Below, piece after piece: positions 1 through 8,779 of a stretch of DNA of 25,017 nt (its first letter is position 1; the number at the start of each line of letters is the position of its first letter). The notes under the pieces are model-generated. The model was not told the origin of the DNA and ran no database searches. It was given only the letters and a program-made list of their open reading frames with translations. This DNA comes from Stramenopiles sp. TOSAG23-3 (lineage: Eukaryota > Sar): contig LT642294.1 of the NCBI GenBank assembly GCA_900128585.1, positions 1 through 25,017 of the forward strand. The letters run 5' to 3'. Position numbers and translations under genes: made by a program.

Positions 1-46
1 AAATGGGCCCCTGCCAGGCGTCCCGAAGGGTCATTTTATGGGATAA
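1..46. other. Possible gene fragment at left edge
   Basis: The first ~34 bases are clearly richer in G and C than the AT-rich DNA that follows, which in this window marks coding sequence. There are two readings. On the minus strand an ATG at 34-32 opens a frame to the edge beginning MTLRDAWQGPI, preceded by an A-rich context suited to a start. On the plus strand a gene could end here: one frame ends with KGHFMG and TAA at 44-46, another with LWDK and TAA at 48-50. I cannot decide between them from so little sequence and recognise no family. Confidence 0.25.
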
Positions 47-851
47 GTAATAATAAGGACAAAGTACATTATAAAAAAAGTGTCGATCAAAAAACGGTAA
101 ACTTGGTAATAGCTCTTTTCTTTTTTATATATAAATTAATCCACGAACTGTTTCTTCATCAGGACACAAAATGAGAAGAGTAGGAAGGAGTAAGGAGGAG
201 GAGAGGAACAAAATTAATTTCTTTTTTTTTTAAATAAAATTAAAAAAAAATAAAATAAAAATTTGGCTTGATACTGTATGAGGAGAGAGAAGAGAGAAGA
301 GAGAGAGAGACTACGTATACTAGTAGATAAGCCACCTAACATTAAGGATATGTGTCCATAGTGATAACGATGAGAGACCATTTGTGATCATAAGGCCATT
401 GTAGATGTAGAGTATTCTAGTCAGGGATTTATTAGATGAAATCACTTTATTGATATTTTAAAAATAACCAAATAGAATTAAAAACTATTCGCGAAGTGAC
501 AAAGTATACCTTCCGAAGGTACACAGCATATATAATACTGAAGGAATGTTTCCTTAATCGTGGAGGATGGAGGATGATCGTCACTCACTCTAACCCTCTT
601 TTCTCTTCTTCCTCCTTTCTTCACTCCTCCCCCCTTGCCCCTCGCGCTCTGATAATTTCAAATTTCTTCTTCTTCTGTTTCTTTTTTGGTTGTTAACCAG
701 TTTCAAACGAGAAGAATTAAAATACATTTAAAACGAAACATTGACATAGCGAACCCTACATGATCACAATTGAAAAAGATTGTTGTCCATGGATTACATA
801 ATCGAGTATTATATTTGTGGAAAGAAAAAAGCTTAGCTGAACAGGTAAATT
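47..851. other. AT-rich intergenic region upstream of the PhyH-like gene
   Basis: This gap of about 800 bases holds no convincing gene. It contains A-runs (about 223-262), a GA-rich tract at 281-310, a TATA-like CATATATAA near 528-536, and a pyrimidine-rich stretch at about 596-680. A 15-codon upstream reading frame starts at ATG 789. The bases CAGGTAAAT at 842-850, just before the ATG at 852, resemble a splice donor, so a 5' UTR intron or a different start is possible, but I see no matching evidence downstream. Confidence 0.5.
281..310. repeat. GA-rich microsatellite
   Basis: Thirty bases of pure purine, mostly alternating GA and GAA units, lie in the AT-rich gap left of the first complete gene. 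Confidence 0.8.
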
Positions 852-1856
852 ATGAGTTTGCGAACAACGGACGAATCGAACAAGCGGGGGAGAGGCGTAA
901 GCTCGGCTCCTTCCAATGCGAAAAGGCACAAAGGTGGAGGACTGCTACCTGATCAAGTTGGGAACGACACTGTTCGAAGTTGTAATTTAGACGTTGGAAA
1001 AGGTGGGAAATCAAAGTCAGGATCGCCCGATTTCCTTACCGTAGACCCAGCGAATCCAGCGGAGTTTTTGAAACGGGAAGGCTATGTGTATCTTTCGAAA
1101 CGGGTACCCGAGAGCTTATGTTCGAAGCTTAGGAAATTAGTGCATAAGGACATGGAACGATTAATGAAATTGTCAAGCCACCAAGAGCAGCCATCGGAAC
1201 TCTTGTCAGCGCCGACTAACAAAGTTATGGCAGAGGTGAAGAATTATCTCATATCTCACGTATTGAAACCATGTATAGGAGGGATCACCAAGGTGCCGCA
1301 GACGTGGGGCGAAACCATGTATGGTCGGTTAAAGAAGTACAATGCCTACACTAAACCTCACTGTGATGCCCTGAACACAATCATAGAACGCCGGCTTCTT
1401 TGTGAAGTTGAAGGGCTACCGCATCCTGCGAGTCTGATAAATTGGGCTGGCGACCGCCCACTTGATCAAGTTTTTTGCATTGCAGGAGAGTTCGCTATTG
1501 AAAGGCTGTTGCCCATCTATACCGTTTGGGTGCCCTTGCACTCGCTCGACTCTTTCAAGTTTAGCCATCTGAGAGTGCAGCCAAAGAGCCATTTAGCAAC
1601 AGACATTCAGGTGACGGAACACAAGCGCACGAAGCGCGTGCTCTCTGTTGGCTCGAAAACTTTCAAAAAACCGTTTTTGTGCCCCCAAACACCCTACCAA
1701 GTCGGTGACGTAGTCATATTTCACTGTTTGACACAGCATGATGGCACTTGCCACAAACGAAAATCCGAGGGCATTCAAAACTGCAGAGCACAAGCCACGA
1801 GCGAACTGACCAGTAGGGTATCGTTCGATATGCGAGTCTTCATGGACGGTTTTTAA
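852..1856 (+). CDS. PhyH-like Fe(II)/2-oxoglutarate dioxygenase
   Basis: This 334-residue protein looks like a member of the phytanoyl-CoA dioxygenase (PhyH) superfamily, non-haem iron oxygenases that couple 2-oxoglutarate decarboxylation to substrate hydroxylation. The iron facial triad is visible: an HCD (HxD) motif at residues 170-172 and a distal histidine near 296 in a GDVVIFHCLTQHDG context typical of PhyH. A 2-oxoglutarate-binding arginine, probably R322 or R328, lies near the C-terminus in SRVSFDMRVF. The first ~60 residues are polar, basic and probably disordered, with a possible nuclear signal around KRHK. The substrate cannot be told from sequence. The start is the first ATG of the frame. 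The gene is convergent with the dynein gene, and its stop lies inside a 17-base direct repeat. Family assignment is fairly sure; specific function is unknown. Confidence 0.8.
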   Translation: MSLRTTDESNKRGRGVSSAPSNAKRHKGGGLLPDQVGNDTVRSCNLDVGKGGKSKSGSPDFLTVDPANPAEFLKREGYVYLSKRVPESLCSKLRKLVHKDMERLMKLSSHQEQPSELLSAPTNKVMAEVKNYLISHVLKPCIGGITKVPQTWGETMYGRLKKYNAYTKPHCDALNTIIERRLLCEVEGLPHPASLINWAGDRPLDQVFCIAGEFAIERLLPIYTVWVPLHSLDSFKFSHLRVQPKSHLATDIQVTEHKRTKRVLSVGSKTFKKPFLCPQTPYQVGDVVIFHCLTQHDGTCHKRKSEGIQNCRAQATSELTSRVSFDMRVFMDGF

Positions 1857-1865
1857 AGATTAGTG
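1849..1865. repeat. 17-bp direct repeat, copy 1 (spans the stop codon)
   Basis: GTTTTTAAAGATTAGTG occurs here, including the TAA stop of the dioxygenase gene, and again without change at 1989-2005 in its 3' flank. Confidence 0.9.
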
Positions 1866-2472
1866 TAGACATCAGTTCGCAGTGCATAAAGGAATTTAAA
1901 CCTTAAATGGACAAAAGCTGAGTAGGTTCATTTGCGCGGTATATGAGGAAGCTAAATTTTAATCACTCTAAATAACAGTCAAGTTTTTGTTTTTAAAGAT
2001 TAGTGGTGTTTGAAAAGTTTATGAAGACCCGTATTAAAAATAATATTCGCACATTCTGAAGGAGAGTGAGGCTAATTATTGACTAACTTCTACTTGTGCA
2101 AACCCTTAAGAACTCTTAACTTTTTAAGATTATCATAATATAGCTTAAGTTTAAATGTCTACGATGATATGTACCATGATATGTACCATACCCATAAACT
2201 GATGGGTTTGGCGAAGAAGTGATCTACTCACATGGGTCTCCAAAGATGGATGGACTTATCACAGACTATAATCGGGAATTGGATCGATTTGTGTTGAGTA
2301 CACATCACCTATAACAAGAAAAGAAAATATTATCACCTGGCCATAAAATATTATTAACATATATAACTACACTATATATAATTTGTTTTTTAAAATAACA
2401 ACAGTCCATTATTTTGTTTTTAATTTTTAACAATCTTTTTTGGTAATCTGGCAATCATTTCTTCTCATCTTT
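1857..2472. other. Convergent intergenic region (3' flanks)
   Basis: The gap between two convergent genes should hold both 3' UTRs and polyadenylation regions. Besides the 17-base repeat it has a perfect 12-base tandem duplication (ATGATATGTACC at 2164-2175 and 2176-2187). This is followed at once by a small hairpin, ACCCAT / ATGGGT at 2190-2195 and 2202-2207 with a 6-base loop. The stretch 2160-2310 is less AT-rich than its surroundings but holds no clear reading frame, and I recognise no RNA gene in it. Confidence 0.5.
1989..2005. repeat. 17-bp direct repeat, copy 2
   Basis: Exact copy of the 17 bases at 1849-1865, displaced by 140 bases. The flanks of the two copies differ, so this is a short local duplication or a shared 3' UTR motif rather than a longer repeat. 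Confidence 0.9.
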
Positions 2473-5400
2473 TTAATCAAGGGCGCACAGCAGTGCGATA
2501 CCTGCTCGAATCCAAATGCTCTGTTTTCGATCTGATGGAATTCGAATCATCAAGACGAAATTAGTAGAATGTCCTGTTGTGGCCAGTATCCCCCACCTTT
2601 CGCTAGTCCTGTACACCGGACAATTATAGTGCTGGTACTCCGTCAGCTCAGTATTCTTTTTCGGCTCAATCCACATTACTGGGGCAGGAGAAAAGAGAAC
2701 TTTCGGCAGCGGGTCGTGCTCAAAATATTCTTTCCTTGCAATTAGTATTTCTTCTCTACGAACCTTTTCGGAGTTTTGTATCTTTGCAGATTTTGCTCGG
2801 TATTCCATAATGTTAACCGGCCAGCCCAAGGTTACCACTATGAGCGCCAAGTCATCTTTGGAGTGCTTAAAATTATTGCTCACCAAAAAGTTTATTTTTT
2901 GAACCAAGTCTTTCTCTATTTTAGAAGAAAGGATATCCAGATTGTGGACGCACCCCTCTGAGTATTCAATCAAAGCCTTCAGCTCTGCGGCATCGGAGGG
3001 CTCCTTAATTAGTTTTGTCCCTACTTGCTCATACGTAGTGCATATGTACTCCATGAATTTATAATTCTCTGCTGCAATCCTAGAAAATGCCAGTTCTTTT
3101 AACTCTTTCACCCGTTTGTCTACCATAGATTTAAACGGCTGCAAGTCCAATGCGAACAAATCGAAAAACATTATATCTTCCCCCGACAGCATTGCCGAGT
3201 TGCACAACATGTCTAGCTGTTTTGTGATCACAGAGACGTTCTTTAGGCACGCCATTTGTTTTTCCGCCATTTGTGTCCACGCGTCGCTCAGTTTTGCCGC
3301 ATCTTCGCCGGCCGCGTCCAAAAGACTACCGTATTCCGTGCGCACCTTCTGCAGAGCGTTTGTCGCAACTTCAATTCGTTTTTCGTATGTCGTAGTGAAT
3401 AGAACATTAAATCGCTCTAACCCTTTGATGTGTTGGAGGGGTTTTCCTTTGCGCCCATTGACCACACGGTTGATAGTGAACAGGGTCTCCGATACGTCTT
3501 TGTCTAAGCTATCGTCATCGATGATAAGCTCCGAAACCGCCAAATGTTGCGATAGGCGATATTTTCCATTTTGGCGGTTGTGACTTGGTCTGTGTTCGCC
3601 TTGTTTCACTGCACTGATGGAGTCCGCCCTCGGGAACTGCTTGGATGCCTGTACCACGTTGAGGACGGTTTGCTTTAACCTTTCTTCCACTTCGTCGATG
3701 TTTGGAGACACTTGCACTTTTCCTGCTTTTATGACTGCCTGTAGCACAATAACAGATTCGGGCGGTTTCAAAGCGGCAGAAATCAAACTTTCGTTAAAAT
3801 CTTTGCCGTTAGCGTAAGACAAGGCTGCAATAATTATATGACTAACTGACGCACGCCTGTATCTGTGCGTGCTCCCCCTCGGCGAAAAATCGAGCAGTCC
3901 ATCGCCAATGCCAACCCCTTCACCATGTACAATGGCGTCCGATAGTTTAGCCGATTTCACGGACATGTGCTTCCTCACCGCTCCCTGCCTCAACACTTCT
4001 GCGTAGTGGCTTTCGTGGGTGCTGTTGTCAAACTTAAAGAAAAATGCCCCAATCTCAGAAAGCGACATGCTGGCCATTTCACGCAACTGCTTTCCCATCA
4101 AAGTTGCGAATACTTTCATCAGTGTCTGTATGCTCTGCTTCCTTCCATCGTCGTTCGCGCGTTCTGCCTGGCCTTCTGTTTGGTGCTGCACCAATTGCTG
4201 GACGGTGGCATTTCTCTTTCTTGGTACACTTCCTGCAACGCCGTCATCCATCGAAGGGAGTGACGCCATCCATGTTTCGATTTCGTCTGCAGCCAAATCG
4301 TTCTTTTGGGTTTCCAGATTGCTTGTGCGCTTGATGGCTCCATTGATACTCCCCAGCATTGGACTTTTATGCTGGGATGTTTGGTTTGCCGTGGATGTTC
4401 CTGGTAGATTGCCGGGTGCATGCTGGCCAGGCCCGTTGTCAGCACCAGCAACCTCGTCCGTTTCTTCTGACGCAATGGCATGCAACAGCAACTCTTGGGA
4501 GTTCTTGATCCATTTGTCTAGTAGATGTTCTCGCACAGACGATGCCTGGCGGCTCAGATTATTTTCAAAATCGCTGAGGGACATGGGCAACAATTGCCGG
4601 AATTGATATGACGAGATCGTCGTAAATGATGGCTTCCCTTCCACCTCCGCGAACCACAAGCTCTGGGCGGAAAGCATGACCGCGTTGGCAACGTGAGAAA
4701 ACTCTTCCATGAACCTGTACGCATTGACAACATCAAAATTTGAAATCCCCGTGTTTCGGAGCACTTTCCATTCGTTCGAAGTATACCGGGTATCACACCA
4801 CACTGTCGGTGGTGGGTACAAGGCTGTCTTGTCGATGCGCGAATCGTGCGCTACGTCGCTGTCCATCAGCGAATACATGGCAGCACTGAACGCATTTGCG
4901 CTTTGGTACTCATTGCCCAGCTCTTCCACCATGCCTTTCAAAAATTCTTCGTGCGAACGAGAGCCGACCATGCTTAGTGCCTTCGAAAAGAAGCCTTGCA
5001 AGAGTGTGGACTCGGACAGGTTTTGAAGGGGTGTTTGAGACTTTAGGTTCGCTTCGAGCGTTTTACCCACCATCCGATTGAAGTTTTTTGTCGAGGACAC
5101 CACTTGGTCGTTGTAATTTTTGCGAGAGGCCCTTAGGGGCAAATCGGACGTTATCGCAGTCATGGATAGCAAGCGCGGCACGGGTTTCCACATGTCGTCC
5201 GTGGGGATTTCGTCGTCTTTCACAAACAGCCTTGGCGTCGGTTTCGGCGTTAGCAACGCCTTGGAATTCATGAACTTACCCCCCCTGCCTATGTACTTTT
5301 TGCTGCCGTTGTTACTGGGAAACATCGCTTTGTTCATTCCTCTGTTGGATATTTTCCGGTCCCTATCGGGACTTTCGTACACTGGCTTTGGTTGGGGAGT

Positions 5401-5844
5401 GGGCAGGTTGAACGGTCGTTTTTCGGTCCGGGTGGCTAATCGGTAAGCTTTCTGCTGCTCTGGTACGCCCTTTTCAAGGGCGTCGTGCACCCGTATGTTC
5501 TTGTGCAGAACCTTTTCGATGGTTCGCAACGTCAACCCCCTGGCCGACAGGGTGTAGTTTCGAGCAATGCGGTCGCTACAGGAGTAATGCCCGGCCTCAG
5601 TAATCTGAGAGTACGCGTCCCCCACAAACGATACCCTTTGAGGGTACCCCGTCGAGGCCAGCGGCAGCATCGTCGCGTCGTTCTGAAATACATTATCCGT
5701 GTCTGCCGTTTCGAAATCTTTTTCCTCAAAGGAAAGCAATGGTTTCCTGGTTTGCTCCCCACCCTTATGAAAGTTGGATAAACTGTGGCTTTTCTTGAAC
5801 GAAAACCGGCTATTTCCTTTTTGAGTTTTCGGAGACCCCTCCAT
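2473..5844 (-). CDS. Headless dynein heavy chain: tail fused to the extreme C-terminus
   Basis: This 1123-residue protein is built from the two ends of a ciliary dynein heavy chain. Residues 1 to ~1040 look like the N-terminal tail of a single-headed inner-arm heavy chain (DNAH1/3/7/12 type), the part that binds light or intermediate chains and docks to the axoneme. It has a basic, probably disordered start (1-200), helical segments, a low-complexity insert around 470-530, and a final GWPVNIMEY...ARKEYFE segment that in normal chains leads into the linker. From about residue 1044 the sequence is the last 80 residues of a heavy chain, with PKVLF, CPVYRTSERWG, TTGHSTNFVL and WIRAGIALLCALD. The ~3000 residues normally between them (linker, AAA1-AAA6, stalk, microtubule-binding domain) are absent, so no P-loops are present. 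The frame is unbroken, starts at the first ATG and ends in TAA. It could be a selected non-motor tail, a recent deletion allele, or an assembly join. Confidence 0.85.
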   Translation of the reverse strand: MEGSPKTQKGNSRFSFKKSHSLSNFHKGGEQTRKPLLSFEEKDFETADTDNVFQNDATMLPLASTGYPQRVSFVGDAYSQITEAGHYSCSDRIARNYTLSARGLTLRTIEKVLHKNIRVHDALEKGVPEQQKAYRLATRTEKRPFNLPTPQPKPVYESPDRDRKISNRGMNKAMFPSNNGSKKYIGRGGKFMNSKALLTPKPTPRLFVKDDEIPTDDMWKPVPRLLSMTAITSDLPLRASRKNYNDQVVSSTKNFNRMVGKTLEANLKSQTPLQNLSESTLLQGFFSKALSMVGSRSHEEFLKGMVEELGNEYQSANAFSAAMYSLMDSDVAHDSRIDKTALYPPPTVWCDTRYTSNEWKVLRNTGISNFDVVNAYRFMEEFSHVANAVMLSAQSLWFAEVEGKPSFTTISSYQFRQLLPMSLSDFENNLSRQASSVREHLLDKWIKNSQELLLHAIASEETDEVAGADNGPGQHAPGNLPGTSTANQTSQHKSPMLGSINGAIKRTSNLETQKNDLAADEIETWMASLPSMDDGVAGSVPRKRNATVQQLVQHQTEGQAERANDDGRKQSIQTLMKVFATLMGKQLREMASMSLSEIGAFFFKFDNSTHESHYAEVLRQGAVRKHMSVKSAKLSDAIVHGEGVGIGDGLLDFSPRGSTHRYRRASVSHIIIAALSYANGKDFNESLISAALKPPESVIVLQAVIKAGKVQVSPNIDEVEERLKQTVLNVVQASKQFPRADSISAVKQGEHRPSHNRQNGKYRLSQHLAVSELIIDDDSLDKDVSETLFTINRVVNGRKGKPLQHIKGLERFNVLFTTTYEKRIEVATNALQKVRTEYGSLLDAAGEDAAKLSDAWTQMAEKQMACLKNVSVITKQLDMLCNSAMLSGEDIMFFDLFALDLQPFKSMVDKRVKELKELAFSRIAAENYKFMEYICTTYEQVGTKLIKEPSDAAELKALIEYSEGCVHNLDILSSKIEKDLVQKINFLVSNNFKHSKDDLALIVVTLGWPVNIMEYRAKSAKIQNSEKVRREEILIARKEYFEHDPLPKVLFSPAPVMWIEPKKNTELTEYQHYNCPVYRTSERWGILATTGHSTNFVLMIRIPSDRKQSIWIRAGIALLCALD

Positions 5845-6032
5845 ATTTCAGTCACCAATAGTTTGAATGTAACACGAAACAAAAAACAATGGCAAAACGA
5901 GAGAGAGGAAAAATATAAAGAAAGAACTGTTATGTGTCGGAATAATATTCAACAAAATAATTCATTTGAATGTTTATCATTGCCATACAAAAATGAAATG
6001 CATTGCAATAATTATTAATTACATAAAAAAAA

Positions 6033-6047
6033 ATCGATCGATCGATC
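6033..6047. repeat. ATCG tetranucleotide run
   Basis: Almost four ATCG units follow an A run. The unit is self-complementary (ATCGATCGAT), so the site is also a perfect palindrome. Confidence 0.8.
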
Positions 6048-6144
6048 TCTCTACACTATGATGACTTTTTAAATTATAATAAATTTTCTTTCTCTTCTTC
6101 TTTTTTTAATATAATAATAATAATATTCCCTCTTTCTTTCTTCT

Positions 6145-6164
6145 CCTTCCTTCCTTCCTTCCTT
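6145..6164. repeat. CCTT microsatellite, five copies
   Basis: Five exact CCTT units sit within a longer pyrimidine tract that starts near 6127. Confidence 0.9.
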
Positions 6165-6345
6165 ACTATGTCAATGTATTTCGTAGTTACACATTTCTTT
6201 TAAGTTGGTGATTTATTTTATTAATTATTCGTTTGATTCTTTCTCTCATAAATTTGTAATGAGATTGCTATGTTGCTATGTACTTGTTATTATAAATTAT
6301 TACCGTTGATGCGATGATGAAATATTTATTTATTTAGAAAGTGAT

Positions 6346-6379
6346 GAAGAAGAAGAAGAGAAGAAAAAAAAGAAGAAGA
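6346..6379. repeat. GAA-rich purine tract
   Basis: GAA units interrupted by an A run form a pure-purine tract in the AT-rich gap. Confidence 0.85.
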
Positions 6380-6601
6380 TAAAAAGGAATTTTAATTGAT
6401 AATCCCTAATTACAATATGTAGTCTAATACATTAAATAATAAGTATAAATAATGAATATTTTATTTTTAAGGGTATTTGTTTTATTTATTGGAATATAAA
6501 ATAATATAAGAAAAAAAGGAAAGAGTTTTTTGTTCTTCTTATATAAAATATCTTCCACAATAATTATTTGGATTATAATAGTCTACATTATTACGCTCTT
6601 T

Positions 6602-7702
6602 TTAATTGGAAGAAAAGCTCGGGTTGGACGGTTGCCAAAATGTAAGGTTTACACTTGCACTTATCACACTATTGTACACTTTGTTCCATGCCACCGGGCC
6701 GATGGGAAGTCTCTCATGGATAGCGTCCCATTTCCCTACCTGGTTGCAAAAGGCAGGGCTATTGTCTTCCATGGACCACACCCGCAGGCTATAATCAAGT
6801 GCACCCCCAACGACGTATTTTGAATCTGGGCTGAAAGACGTGTACATTGCCCCCTCGTACCACTGTGGGCCGGACACCGCGCCCTGGACCCCTACGTGCT
6901 CGTTCAATGTTCCCAGCAGCTTTCCAGTGAACGAATGTAAAACCCAGTGCGGAACGTCTGTATTCAGCACCCCACCCACGGTTTGCAGCGCTGCGGGGGT
7001 AAGGAGCACTTTGCTGCCGTCTGGGCTAAATTGAATATCGTGCCAACCCTGGGTTTCTCCCGGGAGTTCCCACTTGTCGAACGCCCCATCCCCGACTTTC
7101 CTCAAATCAAAAAGGTTTACAAAACTTTCTTTGCCGCAGCAATGCGCTGCCGCAAAGACGACCCCTTTAGGGTCAAAATCTACGCACGGAGATACTGCAC
7201 CCTTCAGGATGATTGTCTTTACCGGCCGGTTCGCAGAATCGCGAACGTCCCACACGTGTATCCGTCTATCCGTCCCGGCCGTCATGACCATGTCTACGGC
7301 CGGGTGAACCTTCAAGGAGGTAATTTTTCCCTTGTGCGCGTGGAAATGGCGCAAGTCCTTGTTCCCGTTGAAGTTGTAGATCATGAGGTGCTTTTTTCCG
7401 CTCCCCAAGCTTCGCTTTGCCGTCATCGCTACCAACGTTTCGGAGTGCAGGAAGCGTACGTGGGAGACGCCATACTTCGCCCGACACATAATCCCAACCT
7501 CTTCCCCATTCAGCGCGTTGTACAGGCCGACGGTATCGTTCACGTCTTTCCACGCACTAACGCAAGCTCGCCCCTCGCTGTTGATCGCCATAGCATTTAC
7601 GGAGCAGCCTAGAGTGTTCTTTGGGTTTGCCACCACTTTGCCCGGAACATATTTTCGGACCACCACGTCAGCAAGCTCATCTTCTGGTACCTGGTTTTCC
7701 AT
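6602..7702 (-). CDS. WDR82/Swd2-like WD40 repeat protein
   Basis: This 366-residue WD40 protein resembles WDR82 (Swd2 in yeast), a beta-propeller subunit of the Set1/COMPASS histone H3K4 methyltransferase complexes. In many eukaryotes it also belongs to the PNUTS-PP1 (or yeast CPF) complex that acts on transcription termination. The family pattern is visible: KYGVSHVRFLHSETLV, then HAHKGKITSLKVHP followed by AGTDRRIHVWDVRD (one full repeat, about residues 119-153). Next come VDFDPKGVVFAAAHC and a FDLRK segment, then FSPDGSKVLLT, FSPDSKYVVGGALDYSLRVW, and a final VAWNKVYNSVISASVNLTFW like the last WDR82 blade. It is ~50 residues longer than the human protein, mainly from an N-terminal extension and loops. 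The start is the first ATG of the frame. It is divergent from ORC3. Another WD40 regulator is possible, but the order of motifs fits WDR82 best. Confidence 0.82.
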   Translation of the reverse strand: MENQVPEDELADVVVRKYVPGKVVANPKNTLGCSVNAMAINSEGRACVSAWKDVNDTVGLYNALNGEEVGIMCRAKYGVSHVRFLHSETLVAMTAKRSLGSGKKHLMIYNFNGNKDLRHFHAHKGKITSLKVHPAVDMVMTAGTDRRIHVWDVRDSANRPVKTIILKGAVSPCVDFDPKGVVFAAAHCCGKESFVNLFDLRKVGDGAFDKWELPGETQGWHDIQFSPDGSKVLLTPAALQTVGGVLNTDVPHWVLHSFTGKLLGTLNEHVGVQGAVSGPQWYEGAMYTSFSPDSKYVVGGALDYSLRVWSMEDNSPAFCNQVGKWDAIHERLPIGPVAWNKVYNSVISASVNLTFWQPSNPSFSSN

Positions 7703-8114
7703 CCTCGCGAAGGCTGGCTGGCTGCGTGAAATTCTTCGTTTTGCTGTTCAATATGCAAGCCAAATATGAAAATCCTTCCCGTCTCTTTCTCCCTCTGTGT
7801 GTTTGTTTTCTTAAATATCTACTTCAATTAAAAAACACGAGGAAATAAATAAAAAATGGTAGAAGGTACAATGTGTTCATAAATCATAACTATTATGAAC
7901 CCATCATCTTTCTTGCGACCCCCATCCATCGATGTGATCGATCATATCATATAGAAGATATCTATCAAAATCATCTAAAAAAACCTCCGTCCGTCCTCCC
8001 AATAAATAAATCAATCATCAATCAATCATCATCAAAAAATATTTTTATTTACTGCCTATTATAACTATACTGAGTACTGAGTATTTAATAATATTATATT
8101 ATTAGTAATAATAT

Positions 8115-8182
8115 GAAGAAAGAAGAAAGAAGAAAGAAGAATCAAAGAATCAAAGAAGATATCTCAAATCAAATCAAATCAA
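8115..8182. repeat. Compound microsatellite: GAAGAAA, ATCAAAGA, AAATC
   Basis: Three different short tandem repeats follow one another. GAAGAAA units run at 8115-8141, two ATCAAAGA copies to 8156, then AAATC units at about 8166-8182. The units look as if each grew out of the edge of the one before. Confidence 0.8.
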
Positions 8183-8302
8183 TCTCATCCTCATCTCTAC
8201 TTATTACTATCTCATCGAGGGATGTTTTGTTCTTCTTTTTTTCATAATGCTGTGTATATAGATTATAGATGTTATAATAAAAATGTGAATTGGCCTCCTT
8301 GC

Positions 8303-8345
8303 CTCTTCTTTCTTCTTCTTCTTTCTTCTCCTCCTTCTTCTTTTC
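8303..8345. repeat. TTC-rich pyrimidine tract
   Basis: A 43-base pure pyrimidine tract of TTC and related units lies in the divergent gap, on the side nearer ORC3. Confidence 0.85.
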
Positions 8346-8370
8346 GTCGTCGGTCGACTTAATTATTTTA

Positions 8371-8556
8371 CTACTTGCGTGCCCAGCCCACTGCTCGCTT
8401 CGTTTTAATTAATGTGTTGGTTGGAGACCGCCATGCGGCCATGCGGCCATCAGGTTGTATAGAAAATAAAACAAGTTTGTCGCCAACAATGACCACACCA
8501 ACTCCTTCAATCATTTCATCTCGACCTTGAGTTATTGTTGGGTTTGTCGTCTCCAT
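8371..8556 (-). CDS. Possible small protein (61 residues)
   Basis: An ATG at 8556 opens a 61-codon frame ending in TAG, in the gap between the divergent WDR82-like gene and ORC3. The protein has an ordinary amino-acid mix (core EGVGVVIVGDKLVLFSIQPD, basic C-terminus), and its DNA is clearly less AT-rich than the flanking spacers. A short tandem CCATGCGG repeat (8431-8450) lies within it. I recognise no family. It could be a small gene, one exon of a larger transcript, or an open frame within ORC3 promoter DNA. Confidence 0.3.
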   Translation of the reverse strand: METTNPTITQGRDEMIEGVGVVIVGDKLVLFSIQPDGRMAAWRSPTNTLIKTKRAVGWARK

Positions 8557-8779
8557 TACCCTATTACTTTTCGTGTTGTGAAAAATTCCCAGTTCAAAAA
8601 AAGTACACCTTCCTGTTCGTGCTATTCGTTCGGGGGGCACCCAGTGTATTTGGAGTTCTGTTCTGTTCCGCCGTATTCATATTTTTGTGTAGCACAGAGA
8701 CAGAATATTTCGTATATAGTTGCCACCTTACCACCCCTGATTTGTCGCTGGGTTGATCCATCTGTTCCGCTCCGTCGCA

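Larger units (their letters stand above)
5845..6601. other. AT-rich intergenic region with microsatellites
   Basis: This gap runs from the dynein start to the WDR82-like stop and should hold the dynein promoter. I see no gene. It carries an ATCG run (6033-6047), a CCTT run (6145-6164), a GAA-rich tract (6346-6379) and several TAA/TTA-rich stretches. Confidence 0.6.
7703..8370. other. Divergent intergenic region, left part
   Basis: This lies upstream of the WDR82-like start. It is AT-rich with simple repeats: a GAAGAAA run (8115-8141), two ATCAAAGA units (8141-8156), an AAATC run (8166-8182) and a TTC-rich tract (8303-8345). I see no gene here. It probably contains the promoter of the WDR82-like gene. 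Confidence 0.6.

Noticed and set aside
496-696. 66-codon plus-strand frame upstream of the dioxygenase
   Set aside because: It does not begin with ATG, is dominated by Ser, Phe and Leu from a pyrimidine tract, and ends in a Phe run.
4019-4606. 195-codon plus-strand frame opposite the dynein-like gene
   Set aside because: It is an antisense shadow with no recognisable domain, while the minus strand encodes the recognised protein.
6947-7612. 221-codon plus-strand frame opposite the WDR82-like gene
   Set aside because: It is an antisense shadow; the minus-strand frame carries the WD40 motifs.
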